Made by a program: the position numbers and the translations under genes. From DAOTTI01 sp034437795 (GTDB lineage: Bacteria > Chloroflexota > UBA11872 > UBA12225), in the NCBI GenBank assembly GCA_034437795.1, contig DAOTTI010000016.1, positions 1-26,717 on the forward strand: a DNA stretch of 26,717 nucleotides, written 5' to 3'. Under the pieces are notes generated by a model. The model was not told the origin of the DNA. It searched no databases and was given only the letters and a program-made list of their open reading frames with translations. Positions 6,328-13,648 of the stretch are shown one piece after another. The first letter of the stretch is position 1. Each line of letters opens with the position of its first letter.

Positions 6328-7953
6328 TCACGTCCGTCGCTGCACGCTGGCGTAGCGGTAGCCGTACCGCACCTCATCTCCGGCCGCGACGTGCGCCACA
6401 TACAGCCTCACGCCCGCGCCCAGATCGACCGCCTGCACCGGCCCGGGCTGGTCGCTCGTGTTCTGTTCCAGGTCGGGGAAGACGACGGCGGTAATCCCGG
6501 GCGGGACCACGAACAGGCTACGACGCTCCCAGTAGCGGCTGGTGTCTGTGACGGCGCCGGCGACGGCGACATTGAACAGCAGCTCCATCCGGTACTCCGG
6601 CAGGTAGTACCGGTACTGGCGAGAGCGATCGTAGGCAAAGAGAACCGTGCTCTGGGGCGGGTAGTGGGCCCGCAGGTAGGCAGTCTGGCGCTCCAGGATG
6701 AGGTCGATCTGCCGGATCTCACGGTAGCGCCCCTCGCCGTTAGCGGCCAGGAAGAGCGCCGTATTGGTCAGGCCGATGGCGGCGACGGCCGCCGCGGCGG
6801 CAGGCGTCACCCAGCCCTGTTCGGCCACAGCCAGCCACGGCGCCCGCACCGCCAGGGCGTCCAGCGCCTGCCGCACGTCTTCCAGGAAGCCCTCGATCGC
6901 CTCCGCCGTGTAGACGCACAGGGCGGGGACCACCGACAGCACGTAGCCGGGGTTCCCGATGTGGGCCGCCACGTAGAAGGCGAGGGGCGGCAGCAGCCAC
7001 AGGAGCACGAAGCGCGCCCGCCGGTCCGTGACCAGGCGCGGCGGGGCAAAGTAGCGCCCGAGGAAGTACAGCATGGGGAGCAAGGCCAGCCCCAGGCCGT
7101 TGTAGAGATAGCCGACCAGGGCCCGCGTGTTCTCCAGCAAGCCGAGCAGGAGCTTCCCCGCGCCGGAGGTGGTCTGGATAAAGTAGGCGTAATAGGAGGC
7201 GGTCGCTGCCTGATAGGCTGCCCATCCGCCGCTGAGCGCCACCATCGGCACGTACCACGCCAGCACGGCAAGGCCGGCCAGGCCGCAGCCGGCCAGGACG
7301 GCAGCCGCCCGTGCCCGCCACGCGCCGCCGGAGCCTAACGAGGCGTAGAGCCACAGCGGGGCCAGGAAGGGGAGCAGCTCAGTCCGGAAGCCTGCGGCCA
7401 GCCCCAGGATGCCGCCGGTCAGGACGGTGAGGGCAGGGGCATGGGGCGTGCCGGCGCGAAGGCAGGCGCAGAGCCAGGCCACCAGGGCGCTGAAGCAGGC
7501 GAGGAAGGCGTAGGGGTAGGCCACCACACCCTGGCTCCAGAACACGGAGCTGGTCGCCAACAGCGTCGCGGCCAGGAGGGCCGTCGTCCGGCCATAGAGG
7601 GCGCCGGCGGCCAGGGTGAGGAAGGTGACGGCCAGCCCGCTGGCCACGATGCTCAGGGCGACGTAGCTGGCGTTGGCTTCTCCGAAGACGAGGCGCGCCA
7701 GCCGGGCCGCGGCCACGTACAGCGGGTAGCCGGGCGGCTGGGGCTGATGAAAGGCGACGTTGTACTGGTCCAGGGCCAGGGCGAAGCTGGCGCTATCCCA
7801 GGCAAAGAGGTACCGGCTCCGGAAGGGCACCCGCGACAGGGCGGTCACCACCCCCAGCCCGATCGCCCAGACCCACAGCGGAATGGCGGCACCGCCTGAG
7901 GGCAGCGCGGCGACGTCGCGCGCTTGCAATCGGGTCGCGGCCGGCGCAGCCAT
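6328..7953 (-). CDS. Polytopic glycosyltransferase, GT39/ArnT-like (DUF2723-type)
   Basis: This 541-residue protein has about ten hydrophobic segments and the N-terminal signature of polyprenyl-phosphate-sugar-dependent membrane glycosyltransferases: FAWDSASFALALDQ, with the expected acidic residue Asp53 in the first periplasmic loop, followed by HQPQPPGYPLYVAAARL (69-85). Such enzymes move a sugar from a lipid carrier to protein or lipid on the outer face of the membrane. The C-terminal 120 residues after the last membrane segment form a soluble domain (DRSRQYRYYLPEYRMELLF). No strong Shine-Dalgarno precedes ATG 7953, so the start is provisional. It is followed by the palindrome array and upp on the same strand. 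Acceptor and donor are unknown. Confidence 0.85.
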   Translation of the reverse strand: MAAPAATRLQARDVAALPSGGAAIPLWVWAIGLGVVTALSRVPFRSRYLFAWDSASFALALDQYNVAFHQPQPPGYPLYVAAARLARLVFGEANASYVALSIVASGLAVTFLTLAAGALYGRTTALLAATLLATSSVFWSQGVVAYPYAFLACFSALVAWLCACLRAGTPHAPALTVLTGGILGLAAGFRTELLPFLAPLWLYASLGSGGAWRARAAAVLAGCGLAGLAVLAWYVPMVALSGGWAAYQAATASYYAYFIQTTSGAGKLLLGLLENTRALVGYLYNGLGLALLPMLYFLGRYFAPPRLVTDRRARFVLLWLLPPLAFYVAAHIGNPGYVLSVVPALCVYTAEAIEGFLEDVRQALDALAVRAPWLAVAEQGWVTPAAAAAVAAIGLTNTALFLAANGEGRYREIRQIDLILERQTAYLRAHYPPQSTVLFAYDRSRQYRYYLPEYRMELLFNVAVAGAVTDTSRYWERRSLFVVPPGITAVVFPDLEQNTSDQPGPVQAVDLGAGVRLYVAHVAAGDEVRYGYRYASVQRRT

Positions 7954-8016
7954 CTCGGGGCCAATGGTACCTGGCCCGGCTGCAGCCGTTCAGCCCGCTA
8001 CGGGCGCCAAGGGGCG

Positions 8017-8397
8017 TCAGGCCGCCCGCGGAGCGTCGGCCTGCGGGGTGGCGTCTGCCTCCTCGGCGGGCCATTCGGTGAGGCGCCCCGTCTCCACCAG
8101 CCACTTCACGAAGCGCATGCGCGGGGTAGGTTCTGGCGCCAGACTTTCGGGCGCGAAGCGGCCCACCGGCATGCCACCGCCGGCCGGTGACGCGCGCTCC
8201 TCCCACTGCGTCCACGCCTCGCGCGCGTGCTGGGCCTCTGCTTCCGCCTCGCGGTAGGCCATCACCGCACGGTCGAACTCGAGTGGGTCGTAGCTGCCGT
8301 AGAGCGCGGCGCGGCGCAACGCGTGCAGGCGCTCCACGGCTTGGCTCAGCTTCGCTTCCGCCTCGAGCAAGCGTTGCTGGAGGTCGTAGCCATTCAT
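8017..8397 (-). CDS. Small coiled-coil protein, unknown function
   Basis: This is a 126-residue protein I cannot assign to a family. Residues 1-67 are strongly helical and heptad-like (LQQRLLEAEAKLSQAVERL, then EAEAEAQHAREAWTQWEER), predicting a two-helix coiled coil. A Pro/Gly linker and a second short helical part containing MRFVKWLVETGRLTEWP follow. No signal peptide or membrane segment is present. GGGGAGGA, seven bases upstream of ATG 8397, is one of the best ribosome-binding sites in the window, which makes the gene credible. It is divergent from the broken membrane-protein gene at 8599. Confidence 0.75.
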   Translation of the reverse strand: MNGYDLQQRLLEAEAKLSQAVERLHALRRAALYGSYDPLEFDRAVMAYREAEAEAQHAREAWTQWEERASPAGGGMPVGRFAPESLAPEPTPRMRFVKWLVETGRLTEWPAEEADATPQADAPRAA

Positions 8398-8598
8398 CGT
8401 CGCGTCCTCCCCATGTACGATGCGATGCAGATCCGACCCACCTCATTGCAGAGGCCGTGCCACACCAGGGCGGGGTGCGGCGATCTGATCTACAGGGTAG
8501 CGCAATTGATGGCGCCTTCTCGTCGCAGCCACCTGAACACAGCGACGGCTGCCGACCGAATGCACTGAACGTACTGAACCGAGACGAGAGCCTCCGAG

Positions 8599-8973
8599 AT
8601 GAGGGCCGTTACCACTGTCGCTCACCTACTGGTCCGCCTGGCTGGGCTCACCCAGATCATCCTGGGCGGCGTCTTCTGGACGCGCAGCGCGCTGAGCCCG
8701 ATCGCCCGGCACATGCTGGTGGGCTTGGTGCTCGTGCTCCTGCCGTGGCTGCTCGCCGGCCTGGCCGCCCTGGCTGGCGTCTGAGGTCTGGTGCTCCCGA
8801 TCCTGGGAGTCACCCAGGGCCGGCTGCTGCCCGGCTCATGGCACTGGCTGATCCAGGTGCTGCACCTCCTGGTCGGCCTCGCCGCGATCGGCCTGGCCAC
8901 GGACCTGGCGACGCGGATCAAAGCTCGCCAGCCTCGCCGGGCGGCGGACGCAGGTGTGGCTGCGGCAGGGTAG
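8599..8973 (+). pseudogene. Small membrane protein gene interrupted by an in-frame TGA
   Basis: One frame runs from ATG 8599 to the stop ending 8973 and encodes about 124 residues, but a TGA at 8782-8784 splits it. The first part (HLLVRLAGLTQIILGGVFW, ARHMLVGLVLVLLPWLLAGL) and the second (GLVLPILGVTQGRLLPGS, HWLIQVLHLLVGLAAIGLAT) both look like membrane helices of a single four-helix protein ending in a basic ATRIKARQ tail. The halves share exactly the same frame (192 bases apart), so one substitution, for example TGG to TGA before GLVLP, explains the break. A restart at the internal GTG 8791 is possible but has no good ribosome-binding site. A sequencing error cannot be excluded. Function is unknown. 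Confidence 0.65.
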
Positions 8974-9002
8974 CTGATCTGCTGCTGGTGGCCCTCGCGG
9001 CT

Positions 9003-9102
9003 TGACCAGAGACGTGGCCAGCCGTGGCCAGCCTGCATCGTCTACCGCTACTTCGTGGACATGGAGCGCGCGGTGTGACCAGAGACGTGGCCAGCCGTGG
9101 CC
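9003..9102. repeat. Perfect 27-bp direct repeat pair, 73 bp apart
   Basis: A 27-base sequence beginning TGACCAGAGACGTGGCC occurs identically at 9003-9029 and 9076-9102. The 46 bp between the copies include a short open stretch reading IVYRYFVDMERAV, closed by the TGA that begins the second copy. The pair lies between the broken membrane-protein gene and the 3' end of the enolase-superfamily gene. Confidence 0.85.
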
Positions 9103-9119
9103 GGACGGTGCCAGGCAGG

Positions 9120-10319
9120 TCAACCGAAGAAGTCGCGGTCTTCGTCTGACAGATGGGCCCGCGCGGCCGCCACGTTGAAGTCCACCCCCAGGCCGGGCCG
9201 GTCCCAGACCTCGATGAACCCGTTCTTGACGATCGGGTTGGGCAGCCCTTCCACGATGTCGTACCACCACTCCGGCCGGCCGACGGGGTACTCGAAGGCG
9301 ATGTAGTTCTCGGGCAGGGTGGCCGAGACCTGGACGAGGGCGGCCAGGCCGATGAGCCCGTCCAGCACGCCGTGAGGCGCCATCAGAATGCCGTGCAGGT
9401 CGGCGTACTCCGCCACCCACTTCAGCTCGGCCAGGCCGCCCACGTCGGCCGGGTCGGGGCCGATGATGCGCACGGCGTGCTGCTCGATCAGGTCCTTGAA
9501 GTTCTGGCGGAGGTAGATTTGCTCGCCGGTGTGGATGGGGGTGGAGGTGCTCTGGGTGACCTCGCGGTAGACGCTGGCGTTAACGTAGGGCGTGTAGTCG
9601 CCGGTGATCAGGTCCTCCAGCCACATGACGTTCAGTGGCTCCAGCGCTTTGGCCAGCCGGATGGCGTCGGGGACGGTCCAGCCGGGGCCGCAGTCCAGTG
9701 CCAGGCCCACCTCGTCGCCCAGCACCTCCTTCATTGCCTCGACGCAGGCGATGACGTGCTTGAGGCCGCGTTCGGTGAGCAGGCCACGGTTGCCCTGGAA
9801 ACCGCTGGTCTGGGGCGGATGGGGGTCGCCGTAGAAGAAGTCGGGTACGCGGGCCGGCATTGGGCTGTGGAAGCCGATGCCCTGCTTGATGATGGTGAAC
9901 CCTTCCCTGGCCTCCTTCATCCTGGCCATGTTCTCGGCGTAGTCCTGGGGCGAATAGCCGTTCATCGGGAACCGGACGCCGCCGTTGTAGACGCGCACGC
10001 GGTCGCGGATCTTCCCGCCGAGCAGCTTATAGACCGGCAGGCCGGCCGCCTTGCCAGCGACGTCCCACAGGGCCATCTCGATCGCGCTCACCGCGCTCCC
10101 CCAGGGCTTGAAACTGCCCCGCCGGCGGATCTTGAGCATCACCCGCTCGACGTTGGTGGGGTCTTCACCCAGGATGGCCTGCTTGTAGTAGAGCACCTGG
10201 GGCTTGACGTACGGTTTGGCCGACTCGACCTCGCCGTAGCCGCTGATCCCTTCGTCGGTGACGATGCGCACCACCGGGTTCTGGCCGATAACGGCACACC
10301 TGAGGTCCGTGATCTTCAT
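9120..10319 (-). CDS. Enolase-superfamily (mandelate racemase/muconate lactonizing) enzyme, probable sugar-acid dehydratase
   Basis: The product (399 residues) has the capping domain plus (beta/alpha)7beta barrel of the enolase superfamily. The three metal ligands are apparent as Asp209 (GLALDCGPGW), Glu235 (MWLEDLITG) and Glu266 (IHTGEQIYL). A likely Asp292/His316 dyad (PDPADVGG, LMAPHGVL) and Lys145 (TIIKQGIGF) are present, as in mandelate racemase-type members that abstract a proton alpha to a carboxylate. Many such enzymes dehydrate aldonic acids. ATG 10319 is chosen because AAGGAGGG lies nine bases upstream; a 13-codon extension lacks such a site. It stands alone on the minus strand, but its chemistry fits the dehydrogenase/isomerase genes at 1213-4975. 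The exact substrate is unknown. Confidence 0.92.
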   Translation of the reverse strand: MKITDLRCAVIGQNPVVRIVTDEGISGYGEVESAKPYVKPQVLYYKQAILGEDPTNVERVMLKIRRRGSFKPWGSAVSAIEMALWDVAGKAAGLPVYKLLGGKIRDRVRVYNGGVRFPMNGYSPQDYAENMARMKEAREGFTIIKQGIGFHSPMPARVPDFFYGDPHPPQTSGFQGNRGLLTERGLKHVIACVEAMKEVLGDEVGLALDCGPGWTVPDAIRLAKALEPLNVMWLEDLITGDYTPYVNASVYREVTQSTSTPIHTGEQIYLRQNFKDLIEQHAVRIIGPDPADVGGLAELKWVAEYADLHGILMAPHGVLDGLIGLAALVQVSATLPENYIAFEYPVGRPEWWYDIVEGLPNPIVKNGFIEVWDRPGLGVDFNVAAARAHLSDEDRDFFG

Positions 10320-10580
10320 CGCTGGCGACCCTCCTTCCCACGTACTGGGCCCGTGCACTGCCCGCCGGTCGCGCCGGTCGGGCCGTGGCCAGCAGACAGT
10401 GTGGCAGATTTGGTGGCCGGCGCGCCGTCTTGTCCATCCCTCATCTTCCGTCCCTCGCCTGGCGTCCCTTCCATCCCGCGCGGACGCTCCGCGGCCGGCG
10501 CTCCAGCCTGGAGCCTGCTCGACCAGGAAGCAGTTCCCGCTCCCGTTGACCGAAGGCGAGGGTGTGGGCTTTGCTCGCCG

Positions 10581-10618
10581 ATGACCCTGGCTAGAACAGA
10601 TGTGCTATCATCGCAACT
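10581..10618 (+). promoter_or_regulatory. Extended -10 promoter-like sequence before a truncated glyoxalase-fold gene
   Basis: TATCAT at 10606-10611 is preceded by TGC (10603-10605), making an extended -10 element. A weak -35-like ATGACC lies at 10581-10586 with a long 19-bp spacer. Transcription would begin about 10618, just at the hairpin at 10619-10647. Confidence 0.45.
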
Positions 10619-10647
10619 CCGCCGCGCCTCCGGAGGAGGCGCGGCGG
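10619..10647 (+). promoter_or_regulatory. Perfect 13-bp GC hairpin in the 5' leader
   Basis: The arms 10619-10631 (CCGCCGCGCCTCC) and 10635-10647 (GGAGGCGCGGCGG) are exactly complementary around a GGA loop. The hairpin lies between the extended -10 element and the AAGGAG ribosome-binding site of the truncated glyoxalase-fold gene. It has no following T-run, so it is more likely a 5' leader structure than an intrinsic terminator, although it could also be a relic. Confidence 0.75.
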
Positions 10648-10672
10648 CAGAACGTGTAAGGAGCGTAAGGGC

Positions 10673-10795
10673 ATGAAGCCGAGGGCCGTTGACTTCGTTT
10701 CCTACAACGTGCCGGCCCGCACCCTGTCAGATGTAGCCGAACACGGGCGGAAAGGCGACGACGACCATCGCCGCCCATACAGCATAGACCGGTAG
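10673..10795 (+). pseudogene. Truncated VOC/glyoxalase-fold gene: N-terminal remnant
   Basis: AAGGAG followed by ATG 10673 opens a 40-codon frame beginning MKPRAVDFVSYNVPAR. That opening is typical of glyoxalase/VOC-fold proteins (the first beta strand, normally followed by DLxxSxxFY). After about 15 codons the similarity ends and the frame runs into the 3' end of the opposing membrane-protein gene, stopping at 10793-10795. Promoter, leader hairpin and ribosome-binding site are intact, so the piece looks like a gene whose body was removed by a deletion or rearrangement joining it to the convergent gene. An intact VOC gene lies 2 kb away at 12831-13205 but starts differently (MQVRAVDFVLLGVSDT). 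The remnant could still be expressed as a short peptide. Confidence 0.55.
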
Positions 10796-12097
10796 GTAGC
10801 CCGTCTGCCAGCGCTCGAGGGCCGTGAACGATCCGCGCCTGCGCAGGAAGCGGCTGTAGAGCACGGCGGACCACGCCAGATTGACCAGCAGGATCACGTT
10901 CTCGCCCAAGGCGGCCACACGGTTCGGGGTGAAGCCGAACTCGGTAATGCGCGCGGCGATGGCCCACAGCGCGACCAAGTCGGCCACGAGCGCGCTGGCC
11001 ACCAGCACCACCTGCACCATGTCGAAGGCGCCGGGGGGCGTCCATGGGTCGCGGGCGGAGATGGAGTACAGCAGTAGGCCCAGCACCACCACCAGGAGCA
11101 GGTCGAAGGCGATGAGCACGTTGCGCTCGATCTCGACCCCGCGCCCGGTCCAGAGCATAGTCCCCAGAAAGGCGACCAGCACGGCGGCGAAGAGTGGGGT
11201 GAAGAGACGTGCCAGCACTGGCGCCAGGTTCTCGATCACGCTCTGCTTGGCCTCCACCAGCCAGGAGGCGACCACCACGGCCCCCGCCGCGCCGCACGGC
11301 AGCAGCCACGACTCGAAGAAGGGCTCGACGTCGATCCCGATGGCCTGGAAGATCATCGCCATGAACGCCGTGAGCACGCCCCCGCCGAGGGCGATCAGTA
11401 CGTAGTAAATGAAGAGCTCGCCGGAGAACCGAATGAAGTCCATGCGGCCGGCCACCTGCCCCCACCGGCCGCCGGCGTACGCGACGCCCACCACCAGCCA
11501 GAGCGCAATCGGCAGGTGCAGCGCTGTCAGCGCCTCAGTGGCGCCGCGCGGGGCGAAGGGATAGACGTTGGCGAAGACCCCCGCCGCGACGAACGCCACG
11601 GCCAGCCAGCGGAGCGTGCCGGGGTGAAGGCGCCGCTTCCAGGCGAAGTAGCCGGTCAGGAGGGGCAGCACGAAGAGGCTCAGATTGCGGGCGTAGAAGC
11701 CGGCGTGCTGGTCCACCTGCATGCCGAAGAGCGCCGGCACCTTGATCAGCACGGCCGCCGCCACCGCCAGACAGAAGGCGACGATGGCGTCCGTTCGGGC
11801 CCGCGCACGTGGCGCCCCGGCATCGGAGGGGGCAACGACCAGTTGCTTCCAGAGGCGGTCCGAGTGCTCGCGCGCGAACTCCCGTGAGAGGGCGTCGAGG
11901 TCGCCCATCCGCTTCACCGCCACCAGGAACGCCTCGTCTGGGGCCAGCCCCGCGTCGACCAGGGCCGCGATCTGCTCGCGCAGATGGTCTTCTAGCTCCG
12001 CGACGTCCACGGCGTGGATCGCCTGCCGGCGGCGGAGGTAGCTCCGCCATTGGTCGATCTGCTCCTCGAGCGATACCGCGTCACCTGGGACCGGCAT
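10727..12097 (-). CDS. Permease-prefix-domain multi-pass membrane protein, PadR partner
   Basis: This 456-residue protein starts with a soluble helical domain (about 9-90: SLEEQIDQWRSYLRRRQ, AELEDHLREQIAALVDAGL, EAFLVAVKRMGD) matching the permease prefix domain 1/HAAS-type module found next to PadR regulators. About ten membrane segments then fill residues 105-456, resembling DUF4153-type integral membrane domains. The module is thought to link membrane proteins to PadR-type control; transport or signalling substrates are unknown. Its ATG (12097) is three bases downstream of the padR stop codon, so the two are certainly one operon. Its 3' end abuts the truncated glyoxalase-fold gene on the other strand. 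Confidence 0.85.
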   Translation of the reverse strand: MPVPGDAVSLEEQIDQWRSYLRRRQAIHAVDVAELEDHLREQIAALVDAGLAPDEAFLVAVKRMGDLDALSREFAREHSDRLWKQLVVAPSDAGAPRARARTDAIVAFCLAVAAAVLIKVPALFGMQVDQHAGFYARNLSLFVLPLLTGYFAWKRRLHPGTLRWLAVAFVAAGVFANVYPFAPRGATEALTALHLPIALWLVVGVAYAGGRWGQVAGRMDFIRFSGELFIYYVLIALGGGVLTAFMAMIFQAIGIDVEPFFESWLLPCGAAGAVVVASWLVEAKQSVIENLAPVLARLFTPLFAAVLVAFLGTMLWTGRGVEIERNVLIAFDLLLVVVLGLLLYSISARDPWTPPGAFDMVQVVLVASALVADLVALWAIAARITEFGFTPNRVAALGENVILLVNLAWSAVLYSRFLRRRGSFTALERWQTGYLPVYAVWAAMVVVAFPPVFGYI

Positions 12098-12100
12098 CGC

Positions 12101-12487
12101 TCAGGCTCCCTGCGGCAGTGGCGCGCCGGCCGCCGTGTGGCCGGCGGGGACGGAAAGGGAGAGCGCCCGCCAGATGCCCCGTAGCGTCGCGTCCACCGTT
12201 TCCCACTGCCTACGTTCCTCGGCCAGCCGAGCGCGGCCCCGCGGCGTGATGCGGTAGTACTTGCGACGGCGGCCGCTCTCCGCGACCTCCCACCGCGCCT
12301 CGACGAAGCCGAGCCGCTCCAGCCGGTGCAGCACGGGGTAGAGCATCCCGTCCGTCCACGCCATGCGGCCCCCGGACACCTCCCGCACGCGCTGGAGGAT
12401 GGCGTAGCCGTAGCTGTCCCCTTCGGCCAGGATGGCCAGGACGATCGGGGTGGAGGAAGCGGCGATCAGGTCCTTGTTGATCTCCAT
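12101..12487 (-). CDS. PadR-family transcriptional regulator
   Basis: From ATG 12487 this encodes 128 residues with the PadR winged-helix pattern: LIAASSTPIVLAILAEGDSYGYAILQ for the first helices, then the recognition and wing region GMLYPVLHRLERLGFVEARW, and RRRKYYRITPRGRARLAEE. PadR proteins are dimeric repressors that often sense phenolics, drugs or envelope stress. The frame continues 145 codons upstream but that part is low-complexity and crosses the candidate promoter at 12531-12564, so I reject it. The gene is followed after three bases by its permease-prefix membrane partner. An inverted repeat over a TATAAT box 55 bp upstream suggests autoregulation. Confidence 0.93.
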   Translation of the reverse strand: MEINKDLIAASSTPIVLAILAEGDSYGYAILQRVREVSGGRMAWTDGMLYPVLHRLERLGFVEARWEVAESGRRRKYYRITPRGRARLAEERRQWETVDATLRGIWRALSLSVPAGHTAAGAPLPQGA

Positions 12488-12530
12488 GATGTCACACGGC
12501 TCGCGCCCTTGGTGACCTCGGCTCGGGGCG

Positions 12531-12564
12531 TACCTAGTAGCATTATACATGGTGCTGTTAGGTA
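12531..12564 (-). promoter_or_regulatory. padR promoter -10 inside an 11-bp inverted repeat (candidate autoregulatory operator)
   Basis: On the minus strand the sequence reads TACCTAACAGC, a 12-base centre, then GCTACTAGGTA. The arms pair at 9 of 11 positions, with TACCTA/TAGGTA perfect at the outside. The centre contains a consensus TATAAT (plus-strand 12542-12547), which would start transcription near 12535, about 48 bases before ATG 12487. A symmetric site covering the -10 box just upstream of a PadR gene is the classic arrangement for self-repression. The -35 region is weak. Confidence 0.6.
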
Positions 12565-12830
12565 TGCCAGCGGCCCCCGCTCTGCTCATACTTGACGGGC
12601 TGCGAGGCGCGCAGGAGCCGCCGGCCCAGCGCCACTCAGTGGCTCCGCAAGCGATGGGCTTCGCACGCCCGCCACCGCGCCGATGCCGGTCCTGGGGCGG
12701 CGCGACCGTGACCAGCAGGCCCCTCTGATAGTGACGCTTGCGACGCGGGGCGCTGCCCACTACGGCCTTGGCGAGCGCGTGGCGCCCTCTTCCACAAAGA
12801 GGGAGCGAGCGCCTGGCAGGAAGATGGGCG
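12565..12830. other. Gene-free spacer with a terminator-like hairpin
   Basis: No gene is supported between the padR promoter and the glyoxalase-fold gene. CCCTCTT (12785-12791), CCACA loop, AAGAGGG (12797-12803) forms a perfect 7-bp hairpin about 30 bases beyond the stop of the glyoxalase-fold gene on the minus strand. There is no T-run, so termination is only possible, not shown. Confidence 0.5.
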
Positions 12831-13205
12831 CTAGCCGGCCGTACCGTCCTTGCGCTGGTGCAGCCACAGGAGGTTGCCGTCGGGGTCGGCAATGAGCCCC
12901 ATGAAGCAGACCGGCGACTCATGCACCTCCTGCATGATGGTCACGCCTTTGGCCCGCAGCTCTTCCAAGGCCGCCCTGGCGTCCGGCACGGCCAGGGCGA
13001 TAGTTGTCCCGCCGCGGTAGGGGGGCTGGGGCGCGTCCGGCGGCGGCTTGGCGATGGCGATCGTCGTCCCGCCCGCGTCGAACTCGTACCAGTGGGGCGG
13101 CCACTCGCCCACCGGCGTGAGGCCGAGCGTCTCCCGATAGAAGGCGGCGGCCCTCTGCGTGTCAGAGACGCCAAGGAGCACGAAATCCACGGCGCGTACC
13201 TGCAT
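12831..13205 (-). CDS. VOC/glyoxalase-fold protein
   Basis: This 124-residue single-module vicinal-oxygen-chelate protein starts MQVRAVDFVLLGVSDTQRAA with the usual AFYRETLGL helix. It continues with HWYEFDAGGTTIAIAK and TIALAVPDARAALEELRAKGV, and ends with the DPDGNLLWLHQ strand. Members include glyoxalases, dioxygenases and resistance proteins that use paired beta-alpha-beta-beta-beta units and a metal site; which activity applies here is not clear. GAGGAG lies upstream of ATG 13205, so I reject the longer frame to 13277. It is monocistronic on the minus strand. Confidence 0.9.
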   Translation of the reverse strand: MQVRAVDFVLLGVSDTQRAAAFYRETLGLTPVGEWPPHWYEFDAGGTTIAIAKPPPDAPQPPYRGGTTIALAVPDARAALEELRAKGVTIMQEVHESPVCFMGLIADPDGNLLWLHQRKDGTAG

Positions 13206-13648
13206 GGTGCTTCTCCTCTGAGAGCGACTTTCCAGAGTCAACGCCCGGCGCCGGCGTGCGGTTGCCCCACCGGCCACTTGCTGCCCTCCCTCGCCGCGAC
13301 CGGCCAGTGCCCTGGCCGAGAGCCTCGGTCACCTCGTCGCCATCGGAAGCTGTGGCTAGGACAGGCTGCCATCGGCCCCCCGCACCTGACCGAAAGCCTC
13401 GGTCACCTCGTCGCTATGGGAAGGGCCAGATGAAGGGCGACGGACGCATGCGCGTTCGTCGTTCGTCCCCTCATCTCGTGCCGGCATCGTGTTCGTCAAG
13501 AGGGCAGCGGAGGCGCCGGTGGGCGGCAGCGCGAGCAGGGGCGCCGGCCCCGCGTGAACTGCTAGCATGGCGCGGTAGGCACACCCGCGTCGAGCCGGAC
13601 GCGCGCTCAAGCGGGTCGAACCGCGCCTGAACGAAGGAGGGTACGAGG
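13206..13648. other. 443-bp gene-free region with a direct repeat pair
   Basis: This divergent intergenic region lies between the glyoxalase-fold gene and the solute-binding protein gene. A 28-base sequence beginning CCGAGAGCCTCGGTCACC at 13316-13343 recurs at 13390-13417 with two mismatches. No clear -35/-10 pair is seen for the binding-protein gene, although AAGGAGGG directly precedes its ATG. Confidence 0.5.

Noticed and set aside
8782..8784. TGA read as tryptophan or selenocysteine in the split membrane gene
   Set aside because: TGA serves as the normal stop for several genes here, and no selenocysteine-type context or redox motif is present.
12488..12922. N-terminal extension of the PadR frame
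   Set aside because: It passes through the candidate promoter and operator, is Arg/Pro-rich and overlaps the neighbouring gene's 3' end; MEINKDLIAASS is a normal PadR start.
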